Assembly: GCF_905171775.1 (NCBI RefSeq)
Contig: NC_053494.1
Location: forward strand, 164,039,101-164,103,100
Source of the DNA: Rana temporaria
Taxonomy: Eukaryota; Chordata; Amphibia; Anura; Ranidae
DNA: 64,000 nucleotides
Reading direction: 5' to 3'
Part shown: positions 33,302 through 45,323 of the stretch, piece after piece
Position numbering within the stretch: the first letter of the stretch is position 1
Layout: each line of letters starts with the position of its first letter
Notes under the pieces: generated by a model
The model's database searches: none
Told to the model about the DNA's origin: nothing
The model's input: only the letters and a program-made list of their open reading frames with translations
Translations under genes and position numbers: made by a program

Positions 33302-34682
33302 TTAACTTATCCTTCTAGAAATTTATTTTGGTCTGTCACGTCCCCATAGGTGGGTGGGGGGGAAAGTTTGTCCCCACCTCCCACCATTTATTCTTGGCCT
33401 CTATTTAGATTTGCAATTGCTATGGTGCTCCACATGTGATTAGCTGTGACACAAGCCTTTTGAGGGTTTGAAAGATCATTTAAGAGCTGACATAAGCACA
33501 CTGGTAATTGTGACAGTTCTCAAGGCATGCCTTAAATGCAGCGTACACTGTGCATGCACTTTGTATGCAGAATGTAAATGACAACACTGCAGAAAACATT
33601 GGTTTGTTTGATTCAAGAATTTAATAACATTAAATAGCGTTTCTTTTGGTAAATTATTTTGGTGGGTTTATTTTCACTTCAGCATGGGCCAGCAAATGAT
33701 TGCAGATAAGTAGTACAGATGTGCTGAACTGCATTTTTGACAGAAGATCGAAAGTTTTGACAAACATACGCAGCACAGCTAGTGTCCAATTTGAAATCAT
33801 TTAAATAAATGCAAACCACCATTATGGGGGAACACAAACAGCCTGAAAGCAAGTTATCAGAATAATTGTCGAACTGTTATGAATGGAAGAGGATGTTAAA
33901 ATAGGGGCATGATTGGCTGATGTTACATATGTCCCTGATTACCTTCCCTTGTGCTTTTATCCTAATAAGTGACATTCTTTGTATTCCCTTGGATGGCTAG
34001 ACAGTCTGACACTGAAGAGGAATAAATATTGCGTGTGCTACACATTAAGCTGTCATCTAAGACAGCATTTAACAAAAAAAAGAAAATGGGGGGAGATAGG
34101 TAACTGGAGAAATTCATAGGATGTGGAGAGCAGCTTGCTTGTGGCTGCAATGATAATTGCTGGAGTTTTTGACATGTTTAGACCCTGTGGTGAGATTTGG
34201 GTTTACTGTCGCCTGTTAGTGAATTCTGTACAGCAGAAGTGTAGAGTAACTTGATTCTTTATGTATCTGAAAACATTTGCATTACAATGATGCCAGTGGA
34301 TGTGTAGGATTCCAAAAGATTCTGTCATTCGTTTTTGTTAAAGTAGATGTAAACCCAGTCTCTAATATAAGCTCCCAGTTGTGCATCTTCATCATTACAG
34401 TGAATCCAAGATTCTGTTTCAAAGCTCATTGTGAAGACATGTTCTGTAGATGTCACCATTAGAGAGCCCACTCTGAGAAGTGACATGCAGCCTCTGCTGG
34501 AGTATGGGTATGTGAATAGGAAGTGTCAAAAAGAGGCTGCAATAGATCAGCAGTACCAAACCAAAGGATGAAAGAAAGGTGAAAACTATATTACATGAGC
34601 AAACAAAACCACGGCATAGTAGAATTGCATACATGTGAATTGTGAAAAGTGTTTCAAATGTAGTTAAGGTTGTCCACACAGA
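33302..34682. other. Unassigned interval, possibly unique
   Basis: Mostly complex AT-rich sequence without obvious repeat edges. A TTAA MITE left end (TTAAAGTAGATGTAAACCCA) starts at about 34339 and has no partner. Confidence 0.45.
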
Positions 34683-35197
34683 GGAATTAGTGTTTCTAAA
34701 TCCAGGATTCTGCATTCACCATATTTGGTCTCCCAGAGTACACAGAACATGGAATTACAATTATTTTAGTTAATAAAAATGCCTAAAATACCTTTTCTCA
34801 TCAATATATAGCAGTCTTGTGACTTCTATTAGTGTCCAGCTGAGCATTGGTTAAAGCTTTTAGGATGAGTTTTCATTATCCTCTGACCATCCTATGAGGC
34901 TGCAGGAACCCTGACCCTCTGTCTGGAGAGTGCTGATTGGCCCTATGTCGGTCACATGAACCCTCCCCCCAAAAAAAAAGAACTTTAGCAATACACACAA
35001 AACTGAGCATGTGCAGAGTGCCCCCAAGACTGTACTATCAGGAGATGGATTGAGAACTGTGGAGGAAAGGGAGTGTCAGACAGCCTTTTTTATACAATGT
35101 GGAGGATTAACCACTTTAGCTCCACAGTGAGCATAACGAGTATGCTTTACTCCATATACAGACTGATTTAACTTTTGTGAGTATAGTAACACGTTAA
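34683..35197 (-). mobile_element. TTAA MITE, minus-oriented copy of family at 49958
   Basis: The right edge AGTATAGTAACACGTTAA (TTAA 35194-35197) and left edge TTAGTGTTTCTAAATCCAGG are inverted terminal repeats. Internally GTCTGGAGAGTGCTGATTGG, GCATGTGCAGAGTGCCCCC and GGAGATGGATTG correspond in reverse order to the copy at 49958-50452. Confidence 0.65.
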
Positions 35198-35602
35198 CGT
35201 GTATACCACAATTTTCAGTATATATAGCTCTTCAACATAAAAATGTTACCAAACAGGCTCACTGCTTGCTTTGCACTTCAAGAACTTTCATTTTTTGGTA
35301 AAATCTTCTGTGCAGTGGGCTGCAACACATACAGCCTCATATGGGTTTTCTGTTGAACTGAGGCAACCAGTGTCTTAGAAGCCTCAAGTTGTAGTGTTTA
35401 CTAGCAAAAGTTTGCCTGCTCTTGAATAGGCAAGGTCAGAGTGCTGACACCATGGGGAGCGGGGGACAGAGTTGCAGGCTGTTGCAATCTCCTGGTTCAT
35501 GTTTTAACACTGGGATCACCAGGTCCATCAGGGTTCCAGGTCTCACCGACTCTGTAGCCAATCACTGTGTCTTGGAATTTGAGCAGTGTCCGCCTTCTAG
35601 CA
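35198..35602. other. Unassigned interval
   Basis: Nothing recognised. Confidence 0.4.
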
Positions 35603-35875
35603 CAGGGGTCTCCAAACTATGGCCTGGGGGCCAGATGTGGCCCTTTGCTTGCCTTTTCCTGGCCCTTGGGGCACTATTCCTCCCACTGACACTGAAGTAG
35701 CACTATTTCTCCCGCTGACACCAATAATGGGTCACTATTCATCCCCCCTAATACCAAAGATGGGGCACTGTTTACCTCCACTAATGCAAGGACATTTTCT
35801 ACTTCCACTGACCACACTCTACCCCGCTAAAGAACAGTAAACTGGCCCTTTGTTTAGAAAGTTTGGAAACTCCGG
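35603..35875. mobile_element. hAT MITE
   Basis: Ends CAGGGGTCTCCAAACTATGG and (reverse) CCGGAGTTTCCAAACTTTCT. The flanks TTCTAGCA (35595-35602) and CTCTAGCA (35876-35883) match at 7 of 8 bases, as expected for an old 8-bp duplication. The interior is a degenerate repeat of GGGCACTATTC(A/C)TCCC(A/C)CTGA units. Confidence 0.7.
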
Positions 35876-36061
35876 CTCTAGCAGCTGAACCCCTGTGATT
35901 CCTAGTGTATTTTTCTGTGTTCCCTAGCGCCTCCCATTTGCCTCTGTTTTCCTCAATGCCGCTTGTCCCTTTTGTGATTCTAGCACTCTAGTCTGTACCA
36001 TTGATCCTGCCCCTGTGTGATTTTCGAACTTCTAGTGTTCCTTTCCCAGTGGCTCCCCTTG

Positions 36062-36200
36062 TCTACAACATCCTGTGCCCTATAACCCCATGCACTTCAG
36101 CCTGCATCATGTACTCCTGTGACCCCCATGCACTCCAGCCTGTGTCCTCTGCTCCTGTAACCCCACGCGCTTTAGCCTGCATCCTGGTTCCTCTCCTTGT
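36062..36200. repeat. Minisatellite, ~3 units of ~45-50 bp
   Basis: CCCCATGCACTTCAGCCTGC, CCCCATGCACTCCAGCCTGT and CCCCACGCGCTTTAGCCTGC recur, each followed by ATC/GTCCT and CTCCTGT. Confidence 0.7.
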
Positions 36201-36689
36201 AGCTGCCTGTTCAGGTGAGTGAGAGGTTTGCAACCTGGGAGTTAGCAGCAAAAACCCACCACCCTACACATCAGTGCCTCTACGGGCCCATCTGTACTGA
36301 ATGAGTGGGTAGACTAACTCCACACCCTTTTGTGGGTATCCGCTCTCCCTCTAGTCTCTCCTCCATGGCCCATGCCACCGCTAAGCCCTAACTGTCACTA
36401 CCACGTTATGATTAGCCAGTACTCCCCAGTGGGGGCTCCCAATCCTCACCACATGTGTAGTGTTCAGAGCAGGAAGAGAGAATGTGGTTGGGAAGGTTGT
36501 CATCTCTTGTAGGTATGAGGGGAAAATGGGGATGCATGAAGTTAGTGAAGATTGGGTGAGGGGGGTGGTGCAGGCATGGTGGGAAGGGGCACAACCATGA
36601 AACTGAGAAAGTTGAGGGCATCTACTGTTGGGAGACTTTATGCAAATGTGTGGTAAAAGATGGGTCTGTTGACGAGATGGTTGGTATGC

Positions 36690-36915
36690 GATGGGTGGTG
36701 AAAGAATGGAGTGTGCAGGTGCATTGGCTGCTGAGAGAATGGTGAGTGCAGGTGCTGAGAGAAGGGCTATGCAGGCATATTGGGTGCTGAGAGTGAAGGG
36801 GGGGAGCAAGTGCAGTTGGTTGTGAGAGAAAGGGGCCTACGGGAGCTGCAGTGCTAAGAGAATGGAGGGCGTGCAGACGTGGTGTTTTGTGCAGTGGGTG
36901 CTAAAAGGAGGGTGC
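36690..36915. repeat. Degenerate purine-rich minisatellite
   Basis: GTGCTGAGAG-like words with GAATGG and GTGCAGG recur at irregular spacing of about 40-50 bp. Confidence 0.5.
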
Positions 36916-37391
36916 AGTTAGTGAGTGAGAAACTTTTAAAGCGCAACACATGCGAACTGAATAGCCTCTGGGCGCTGTATCCATTTCATGGGTAAGGAAC
37001 CACTTGACCCCTCCTGAAGGAGAAAGATTAAGTGGTAGATTTCTTTAGTTAGCCCATCAATAGCTTTTGTTCATTTGGTAACAACTAGGAGGTATGTTGG
37101 CCTTGATTCTGAAGAAATATCAGAGGTTTCCAGTTTTACCTATTCGCTCTGGCCGTCTCACAGGGAAAAAAAGATGATTGAGGGTCATTTATGTATTTGG
37201 CCCTGCGGTTATTGGAGGGAAGGAGCCAGGAATCCATATGAAGATCACGCTGCTAGTGTTACTAAGACATAGTGACCCAGTCTGTGAAACAGCTTGGGAT
37301 GTCATTCGAATAAGCCATTACCAGCTTTTTAGTACATTAGGGATTAGAGATAAACTTGAGGTGTTAAAAGTAAGGTAATATTCAAGACAGA

Positions 37392-38082
37392 AAAACAAAC
37401 AAGGTGCCTCTAAGTGCAGAAGTATACAACTTTTAATATCCCCTAGAGGGTTAAAAACACTTACAAGATAGTAGATGAAACAGGCATGTAGCAGGTAAGT
37501 GCATCCAGGAGATGTTCCAGTGGCAGGGCAGTCCCAGTCTGTGATGGTAAAGCTTCCAGGGAAGTCCATGAGATAACAGCTGACTTGTGCTGTGAATATT
37601 CAGAGGACACAATAAAGCTGGAGCCTGGGGATGACGTCAGAGGAAACGAGACAGAAACCAGCATGGAACACAGACAGGAAGTGGACAGGAAGTGGACAGG
37701 AAGTGTGTCATAGAGACGGGACTCGTTTTGGAACAGCTCATTGGTTCCTTCTTCAGCCAGTGACATGCACAAGACTGTTATCTCGTGGACTTCCCTGGAA
37801 GCTTTACCATCACAGACTGGGACTGCCCTGCCACTGGAACATCTCCTGGACGCACTTACCTGCTACATGCCTGTTTCATCTACTATCTTGTAAGTGTTTT
37901 TAACCCTCTAGGGGATATCAAATGTTTCTGCACTTAGAGGCGCCTTGTTTGTTTTTCTGTTTCCATTAGAGATTGCTTGTCTCCCTGAATGCTGCCTAAA
38001 GTGTGTGAAGATTTGCTACCCTCTCCAACTCAGACTTTATCTGTCAGGATTCAAATGCTTGGAGCGCCCTGGATATACACAG
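37392..38082. mobile_element. Retroposon-like element with internal inverted repeat, 13-bp duplications
   Basis: TATTCAAGACAGA flanks the unit at 37379-37391 and 38083-38095. Inside, two arms of about 190 bp are inverted: AAACAAACAAGGTGCCTCTA, GGGTTAAAAACACTTACAAG and GCTTCCAGGGAAGTCCA at the left are complemented at 37780-37960. The 200-bp centre includes three AGGAAGTGGAC units and GACTCGTTTTGGAACAGCTC followed by CTTCTTCAGCC, a variant of a core motif seen elsewhere. A ~115-bp tail follows the right arm. Confidence 0.7.
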
Positions 38083-38095
38083 TATTCAAGACAGA

Positions 38096-39638
38096 GGCCT
38101 TGCATCTTCTCTGTTTACCAGAATTGTTACTATAGTTGGCTATGGAAGCTGTTTTTGTTATGGCTCACAAGAGCACCACACTCACTGAACCACATCAATG
38201 CATTGTTGCTCGTTCCAAGTGAAGACTGAATTTTGCTCATAAAATGACCATAAAATGTCTGTGAGCTGTCCTATAAATTTTTATACACGGCGATATAAAA
38301 GCGACTTTCTCGAAGTATAACATGCTTTGGTTAACTCTGCAGATCACTACCGAGTACGCAATATTTGCCCAACTGGTAAATTGAACTGTAAGTCCCACTG
38401 AGGGAAATTGCTTTGCTGTGCTACAAACAGCAGTTATCTTGATAATAGTACAGGAAATGTGTTTATTTTTGGGTGATTTTCCTTCTTTTTCCCTCCCTAA
38501 GAAAACAGCCACATCTTTTGTGTTTGAAACGAAGATTTCCAAAGTAAAGTGGGCACATCCAGGGTGCAGAGGACATTCGTTCTTTACCGTCACATTGGCT
38601 ATCCCTTCTGGAAATGTAATTTCTTTGTCCCCGGGTAAAACTATCCCAAAGGTGTGTTGAATCTGGCATTTGATGTTGTAAACCGGAGCGCGCAACAAGG
38701 AGCTTATCAGAACAAATTGTCTAGCCCATCCCCTTCCTCACTCAAAACCTAATGACCCTTTATCATCATGGTTTAGATTGCTGGACACAGATGTGAGAAA
38801 ATACAAGTAATCGTCAGGTAACTACAGTAGCTCGACTGATGTTCTCAGAGAACTGACTGCTGGGAAGATAAAAAGCTTCCTACTGAGCCAGTGACTTTCC
38901 AGCCGCAAAGCACATCATGATCTCATATGGCAAGTTTTATTTTCTCGAAAATCACAATAAGATACATTAGGATGTTCAGCAAGGTAAACCTATTCAAAGA
39001 ACAGATACTTCTCATATGTTGCTCATAATAATCTGGATATTTGCCCACATTAGTAACCTAATTCCTCCTTTTTTTTCAGTTTAGTGTTTGCTTCTGATCT
39101 TTTGTGACTTTTTTTTTTATAAAGAGCTAAGTGGTGGCATGCCAATCTGCTTAAAGCCCTTTTTATAATGGTACACTGCATACTTTCCCAGGGGAACAGC
39201 CTACAATGTTTTCTTAAATTCTGGCATTCGTGTGCCACTTTTTTTTTTTTTTCTTTCAGGACTGGCCCACCAAAAATTGGCTAGGCACTGGCATCTAACT
39301 TTTAGGAAAAACATGTGGCATAGCAGTTTTATGTAACAAGGGGCTGCTGTCTCATCCAGGCTGCTAAACCTTTTTGTAATGTATTGTATAAAAGATAGTT
39401 TTGGTTTTGAAGTGACCCAGTAGTGGCATATAAAAGGTATTAAACTAAAAGCAATGGTAGGCAGCAAAAAACAACAAAAATAGCCAAATTTTACAGAGGC
39501 TTTTTTGGCACTTTTCCAGTTTACCTAGCAATTGGTTTCATAGATAATCATGAGAGTCAACAATTGTATGCCTGTGGGCATGTTAAGCTCACCACTGTGT
39601 TGATCTTCAGTAGTAAAGGATTAGAACCTCTATCAGAT
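38096..39638. other. Unassigned interval, possibly unique
   Basis: A 153-codon minus frame (38237-38698) is the longest outside mobile DNA, but no domain, signal peptide or membrane segment is recognised and its length is within chance expectation. Poly-T at 39108-39118 and 39239-39252. Confidence 0.45.
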
Positions 39639-39652
39639 GTTTATTGCTTTTT

Positions 39653-40019
39653 TTCTTTCTTTTTTATATTTTTATTGAAGCCTGAAAAAGGCAGGACCAA
39701 ATTCATACATCAATGTATAGACATTGATGTATCCAGTCACATAACATATTACATGTCCAACTAATGAACAATTTTCTAAGGATACATAAATCTCAGGTAA
39801 GTATTAGCAGAGAATCTATCAGACATTTCACTCTTCCTTTTCTACAAAGCCTATGAGGTTAACTGCTGAGAGAGGTATGAAGCTGCCCACTCCTTTTTCC
39901 TTTTTTTTTACGTAAGAACTAGAATGAAGAAAACGTAGAAATGTCTAGAAGAGGAAAATAGAGGGATTGAAGTTTGGGATGGCGATGGCGCATTGTAACA
40001 AAAACAGTCAATCAATGAG
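39653..40019 (-). mobile_element. L1-type LINE 3' end, 14-bp target duplication
   Basis: GTTTATTGCTTTTT lies at 39639-39652 and 40020-40033. The insert opens with T/C-rich sequence and ATATTTTTATTGAAGCC, on the minus strand a CAATAAAAAT-type tail. It is 367 bp, 5'-truncated and without preserved ORF. It is similar in structure to the insert at 25923-26365 but different in sequence. Confidence 0.65.
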
Positions 40020-40033
40020 GTTTATTGCTTTTT

Positions 40034-42232
40034 ATGCCTGGGCAGTGGAGTTTGCTCTCACTTGTGTGGTCAACAGGAAGGGAAGTAATAGGAAACCGTG
40101 GCATTATGGGAGTATAGCAATAAAAACTTGATAGAGGTCTAACCCTTCCCCACTGCAAAAACTAAAAGGAAAAAAGTTTTGTCAGGTTTTTATTACTGTC
40201 TTTGCCCCTACTGGTTAGATTAATTGTCATGTCGATGTCAGACCAAGAAGTGATGAGAAGTCTCTGACAGGGACACAGAAAAAGCACTCTCTAGTAGAGT
40301 AAGGAAGGGTTAATTCCAAAAATATTTCTATTGCGGTCCATGACTTCCTGTCCCAGTGCTGACTATACCCCCCATTTCAAGATGTGAGGAAAAATCTCCT
40401 CAATGGGGGTCACAATGGGTTTAGATGGAGCAGACTAATAAGTAGAAGTGACTGTTGACATCCTGAATATTTAGGGATGATATAAATTACTCACGTAATG
40501 GACCAATATTTTAGATTTCCAAGCACGCCTTTTCCTAAACACGGGTTTTTAGCAAGCGCGCTACTATAAATCAATGCATACAATTTTAGTGACATTAATT
40601 TTAACATTAGGAAGTATTCCAAGTGAAAACTTGTTTGCACAATAATTTTCCCCTTTTTACTCTGAGATTTCTACATTGTTCCCACTTCCCAAAGTACTGT
40701 ACAGGCTCCTGATAACATCTAAATTGAGATCTAAGCATTTGTTTTGCTTGCTTAAATATGCAGAAACTTTGGTAGTACAGTTGAATATTTTAAGTGGAAG
40801 GCTCCCTGGGGCATTAATAAGAGCCAGCTTTGCATTTTATTTTTTTCTAACGAGATTAATGATAACCAGGTACAGCTGCATTTCTAAAAATATTGCATAT
40901 GTAGATATATAGGCAGTTTCATTTAAGCTTTTTGTTGTGGCATTCAAAACACTTAAGTATTTTTAATGCTACATAAATGTATGTTTCTGAACTGCCTAAT
41001 CTTTTGAGTTATGTTATTGACGTAAAGTATATATTTGTTTTATTTTTGATTGCAGCTTTTTGATTTTTTGTATATTTTTTTTTTCCCCTGTTTTTCTCGG
41101 TTTTATTTCAACATCACAGTCTTGTGCTCAGCAAAGTTTTGTTTGAGCTTTTTAGTCTGAATGATTAGCTGAAATAATGACCCTGTCAGCCTTAATCACA
41201 TTAAAATGTGGTTAACATCATTTAATTTTTTCCACTTAATATGCAAAAATTTCCAGTAGATTTGCACTGAAGGCCATTGAAATTCCATTAGAACGAGAAT
41301 AAAAATTTCAGGCATCATTTAGTCAGAGAAGGAATAAAGGTCTCAATTGGAAACTGCTGAATCTTTTTTATTAGGGGGCACATGAATCATCTACTCATAC
41401 TAGACAGTACTGTACTGAAATTTACTTTGTGTTTGATGTGGGCAATCATGGTTTGTTACTTTTCATAGTGAGAAAAACACCATATGCAACTGAAATATAA
41501 CCCACTGCTAGAAGTTTCCTGATTGTTAATCAGTCACAAATTTTTAAGGGAAATTATTGTTAAAGATTTTCCTCAAAGTTTATGCATGATTAGAAATGCT
41601 AATTTATTAGCCACCATTACAATGGTTGAAAAAGTATTTTCGCCCTTTTTGCCCCCTCACTGTGTCTGAAAAGTTATCCGCTTATCAGCAGTTTTTTTTG
41701 CACGTTTTTCATAATGCAGCTTTCATATGCATCATGGGAGCATTATCACTGTTTGCCCAGTGGCTGAAGTAAACAGATGCAAAAGAAGGGCTGGAAGAAG
41801 TTGGCATTGGGGGGGGGGGGGTAATTTCAGAGGCAAATTTGCCATACTGTACAAGTATGCCTTTCATGTTTGCACATTATGGCAAGCACTCCTAGTTCCT
41901 CTTTGCTATCCTCCATATCATTTTTGGCTCATAAAAAAAGGCTGTTTTGTCCGTAACATATTGAGGCTTTAAAGCTGAATACACAGGTAAATCCATATAT
42001 AGGAACTGTTACTCTCCAAAGGTTCTGTAATTTTGTCCAGCTAGTGCTGAGATTTTGCAGGCCTGAAGTTTAGTAATAAGCTTTACTACCCCACTCTCAG
42101 CCTGGACAATGAAAGAGCAGCAGCACACTGGTAAGGCCAGCTTTCTGTTCACTCTGCTCTCTAATTCTGCCAACACATTCCTTGTCAACAGAGAATTACC
42201 ATACATAAGGCTGATATGGAGATCGATTCAGG
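40034..42232. other. Longest repeat-poor interval; possible conserved non-coding DNA
   Basis: Apart from a G run at about 41809-41821 no repeat edge was recognised. The part 41130-41640 is rich in TAAT/ATTA and AATTT words and includes CTGAATGATTAGCTGAAATAA and ATGCATGATTAGAAATGC, which look like homeodomain/POU-type sites. No coding frame recognised. Confidence 0.4.
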
Positions 42233-42234
42233 TA

Positions 42235-43121
42235 CAGTGGGTATAAAAGAAGAATTACCCCCCCCCCCCCCCTTTAAAATAACCACTTCTTGTTTCATCC
42301 AGCTGTATTTATAAGACCTCTTGCATGTGGCCTCGGAATCCTTAAGGTGGTCAGATGAGGCTAAAATTGAATTATTTGGCCTCACCAAACTATATGTCTG
42401 GCGGAAATCTAATACAGCTCACCATCCAAACACCATTCCTACAGTAAAGCAAGGAGGTGGTAATATCCTGTTATGGGGGTGTTTTTCTGCAGCAGGGACT
42501 GGAACACTTGTCAGGATAGAAGAAAAATGAATAGAGCAAAATACCAAGAACTTTTTGAGGAAAATCTGCTGTCCTCTGCCAGAAAGTTGTCAATGAAAAG
42601 ATTTACCTTCCAATATGACAATGACCCAAAGCACTCAGCAAAAATGACCACACAGTGGTTGAAGTAGAAAAAGGCGAATGTCCTTGCATGGCCTAGTCAG
42701 AGCCCAGACTTAAACACCACTGAAAATCTGTGGAATGACCTGAAGACTGCAGTCCACAAATGGTCACCATCAAATTTAACGGAACTTGAGCAGTTCTGCA
42801 AAGAAGAGTGGGCAAATATTGCAAAGTTTAGATGTGCAAAGTTAGTAGAGACATATCCCAACTGATTAAAGGCTGTAATTCAAGCAAACGGCGGTAATTC
42901 AAACAAAATACTGACACAAGGGGTGATCCTTTTTCCAACTGATTCTGTTTTTGATTTATTTAAAACAAAATTCTGACATGGTGTCATATCTTTTACTTTG
43001 GATATTATAAGTTGCACTAGTAAATACAACTGGATATAACAAAAACTGTGTCTTTATTTCAAGCTATAAAACAACAAAATATGATTATTTTAAAGGGGGT
43101 GATTTTTTTCATTACCCACTG
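42235..43121 (+). mobile_element. Third Tc1-like family, internally deleted copy
   Basis: Left end CAGTGGGTATAAAAGAAGAA and right end TTCATTACCCACTG (its inverse), flanked by TA at 42233-42234 and 43122-43123. At 887 bp it lacks the 5' half: the left terminal region (to about 42315) is joined directly to the middle of the transposase gene. A C run (42258-42272) lies in the left end. Confidence 0.85.
42321..42865 (+). pseudogene. Tc1/mariner transposase, DDE-domain remnant
   Basis: The helix-turn-helix half is deleted. What remains is the catalytic domain: [13 protein letters not shown] with the first Asp (about 42348-42386), [14 protein letters not shown], then after a frameshift near 42525-42535 YDNDPKHSAKMT with the second Asp, an in-frame stop at 42666-42668, and SPDLNTTENLWNDLK with the third acid near 42700-42750. 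The native TGA is at 42863-42865. The deletion, frameshift and stop make it inactive. Confidence 0.85.
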
Positions 43122-43353
43122 TAGGTCAGTTGGCAACATTTATTTAGTGGATGAGGGAAGAAAATTCGCTAGGATTTTGTCAAGAATTTGCCATCTTTGA
43201 AAATGGCTGGCAGGTTTGCAATAAAGTCTTTCAGTAAAAAATTTAGGGAGTATTGCCCACAGGTGGGTGTCTTCCTGTCCTCACACCCTGACCATTTTTC
43301 CAATTTACAAGCATTCAAGTGCCACCGATCAGAGCTTGTACTGGTAAGCCAAA

Positions 43354-43760
43354 AGCCTCGTACACATGATCGGATTTCCGCTGACAAAGCGTAGGACTTT
43401 TGTCCGAAGGGTGTTGGCCGTAACTTGTATTGCTTACAAACGGCAAAGAATTGTTGGCCATCAAACTACGTGTTTTTTCAGCTCTTTAGCTCCACCCTTT
43501 GGGCAATTTCTGCTAATGTCTTATGGTTAGTGTTGGTTCGGAGCATGCGTGTTTGTACTTTGGATTTTTTAGCAGACGGACTTGTGTACACACAATCGAC
43601 TAATCCGACACCACACATTTGTTGTCGGAAAATTTTAAAGCATGCTATCCCACATTTGTTGTCGGAAATTCAGACAACAATTGTCTGATGGAGCATACAA
43701 ACGGTCGGATTATCCAACAACATCCTGCCTTCACACAAGTCCCATCGTATGTACGGGGCT
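43354..43760. mobile_element. MITE (copy 1 of a GTACACA-ended family)
   Basis: Left end AGCCTCGTACACATGATCGG; right end CGTATGTACGGGGCT. It is homologous along its length to 46693-47068 (AAAGCGTAGGACTTTTGTC, TTTTTTCAGCTCTTTA, CCACCCTTTGGGCAA). The end type is related to the Harbinger-like MITEs at 5552 and 59732. Confidence 0.7.
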
Positions 43761-44609
43761 TTAGAATCGCTTGTCAGGTAGAAGAAATTATTGTGTGTGG
43801 GGGTGTTCCTGAACATTACTTTGAAGGAGTTTCCACTTTAACCAAGAGTGTACGATCCTCTTTAAGAGCCATGTGCCTGGGGCAAAATTGTTATGTATTT
43901 CTTTGTAGACAAGGGGAGGCTAGCGGTCTCTGAGGACATGAGAGAAAAGATGTATTAACGATGAACAGTACAACAGGAGCATGACATGGTTAGTTGCAGC
44001 AGAGGGAAGCCTGCAGAGAGCACACTGAGGGGGGAGGACCACAAGAGTCGGATGTGATGTATATGGAGCAGTACACATTACATCAGCTTGTGGGAGAGTG
44101 GGTGATGGATGTTTCTAAGCAATAGGATATGGAAATAATCCATTTCAACTTTCTAAACTATCAAAATGGTACATTACAAAATATTCTGACTTTTTTAATA
44201 AGTTAAAAGCTACTTATAGTATATCCTAACAATCGGTATTCAGCTTCCCCTAATCTGCCTACAGTTAATAGAAAACTGCTGTGGGCACCTCACTTTGTAA
44301 ATCGTCATTGCATTGCTCTAAAATACAAGGAATACAATAATGTTGTTAAGAATATGAAGTAAAGCATGCAACTGTAATCACTTTGCCTTTGTTAAGCATT
44401 TTGCTTTGTACTTCATTCTTAAGAGTGTTTGCTTGATGGTTATGAACATAATATATTTTTTTTCACGAATTGCCTGTACTATCCCAGTGTAAAGCCTGTA
44501 ACCTTCACATTTATATTGTATAACTTGTAGCTCTTTTTTTTTTTTGTCTGTAATAAAATCTATATCCCTAATTCATTAAAGAAACACCCAAGTCATACAT
44601 GAACATTTT
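43761..44609. other. Unassigned interval
   Basis: Nothing recognised. Confidence 0.4.
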
Positions 44610-45323
44610 GGGGGAGATCCACAAAAGAATTATGCCGGCGTATCTATTGATCCGCCGGCGTAATTTTAAAATTCCCGCGTCGTATCTTAGTTTTGTATCT
44701 ACAAAACAAGATACGACGGCATCTCGGAGGGATCCGACAGGCGTACGTCTTAGTACGCCGTCGGATCTTAAGGTGCAATATTTCGGCAGCTGCTAGGGGG
44801 CGTTTCTGTAGAATTCTGTGTCGAGTATGCAAATTAGCTATTTACGGCGATCCACGAACGTACGTCCGGCCGGCGCATTTTCTTTACGCCGTTTTCGTTC
44901 GGCTTTTTCCGGCGTATAGTTAAAGCTGCTATATGGTGGCGTACTCAATGTTAAGTATGGCCGTCGTTCCCGCGTCCAATTTAGAATTTTTTACGTCGTT
45001 TGCGAATAGGGATTTGCATAGAATGAAATCACCATCGTAAGCATTGGCTGGTTCCAGTTTAATTTGGAGCATGCTCACTGGGATACCCCCACGGACGGCG
45101 CATGCGCAGTTAGAAAAAACGTTGTTTGCGTCGGGTCACGACGTATTTACATAAAACACGCCCCCATTACAGCCATTTGAATTCCGCGCCCTTACGCCGC
45201 CAAAGATACACTACGCCACAAATTCGTTGAGGATTCGGAAAAAAAATAAGTTGCGGCGGCGTAGTGTATCTTAGATATGCTGCACCCGGCGGATTCTTAT
45301 GCGCAGGTACGTGGATCTGCCCC
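44610..45323. mobile_element. 714-bp CpG-rich MITE
   Basis: Ends GGGGGAGATCCACAAAAGAA and (reverse) GGGGCAGATCCACGTACCTG. Many internal short palindromes with CGGCG/CGCCG words (for example CCGCCGGCGTAATTTTAAAA, GCGGCGTAGTGTATCTTAG). Target duplication unclear. Frames across it are short and GC-driven. Confidence 0.65.

Larger units (their letters stand above)
35884..37378. other. Unassigned interval with minisatellites
   Basis: Contains two degenerate minisatellites (separate entries). The 142-residue minus frame over 36381-36809 reads through low-complexity minisatellite sequence and is not convincing. Confidence 0.45.

Noticed and set aside
33602..34300. Host exon
   Set aside because: No open frame with plausible splice sites and no recognisable protein similarity in either direction.
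36381..36809. 142-codon minus frame, Pro/Ser/His-rich
   Set aside because: Overlaps a degenerate minisatellite; low complexity and no recognised motif.
38237..38698. 153-codon minus-strand open frame in non-repeat DNA
   Set aside because: No domain, signal peptide, membrane segment or exon-like splice context recognised; a frame of this length is expected by chance among several thousand frames in 64 kb.
42321..42667. Two overlapping transposase frames as a working gene
   Set aside because: DNA-binding domain deleted, a frameshift between the first and second Asp regions, and an in-frame stop before the third acid.
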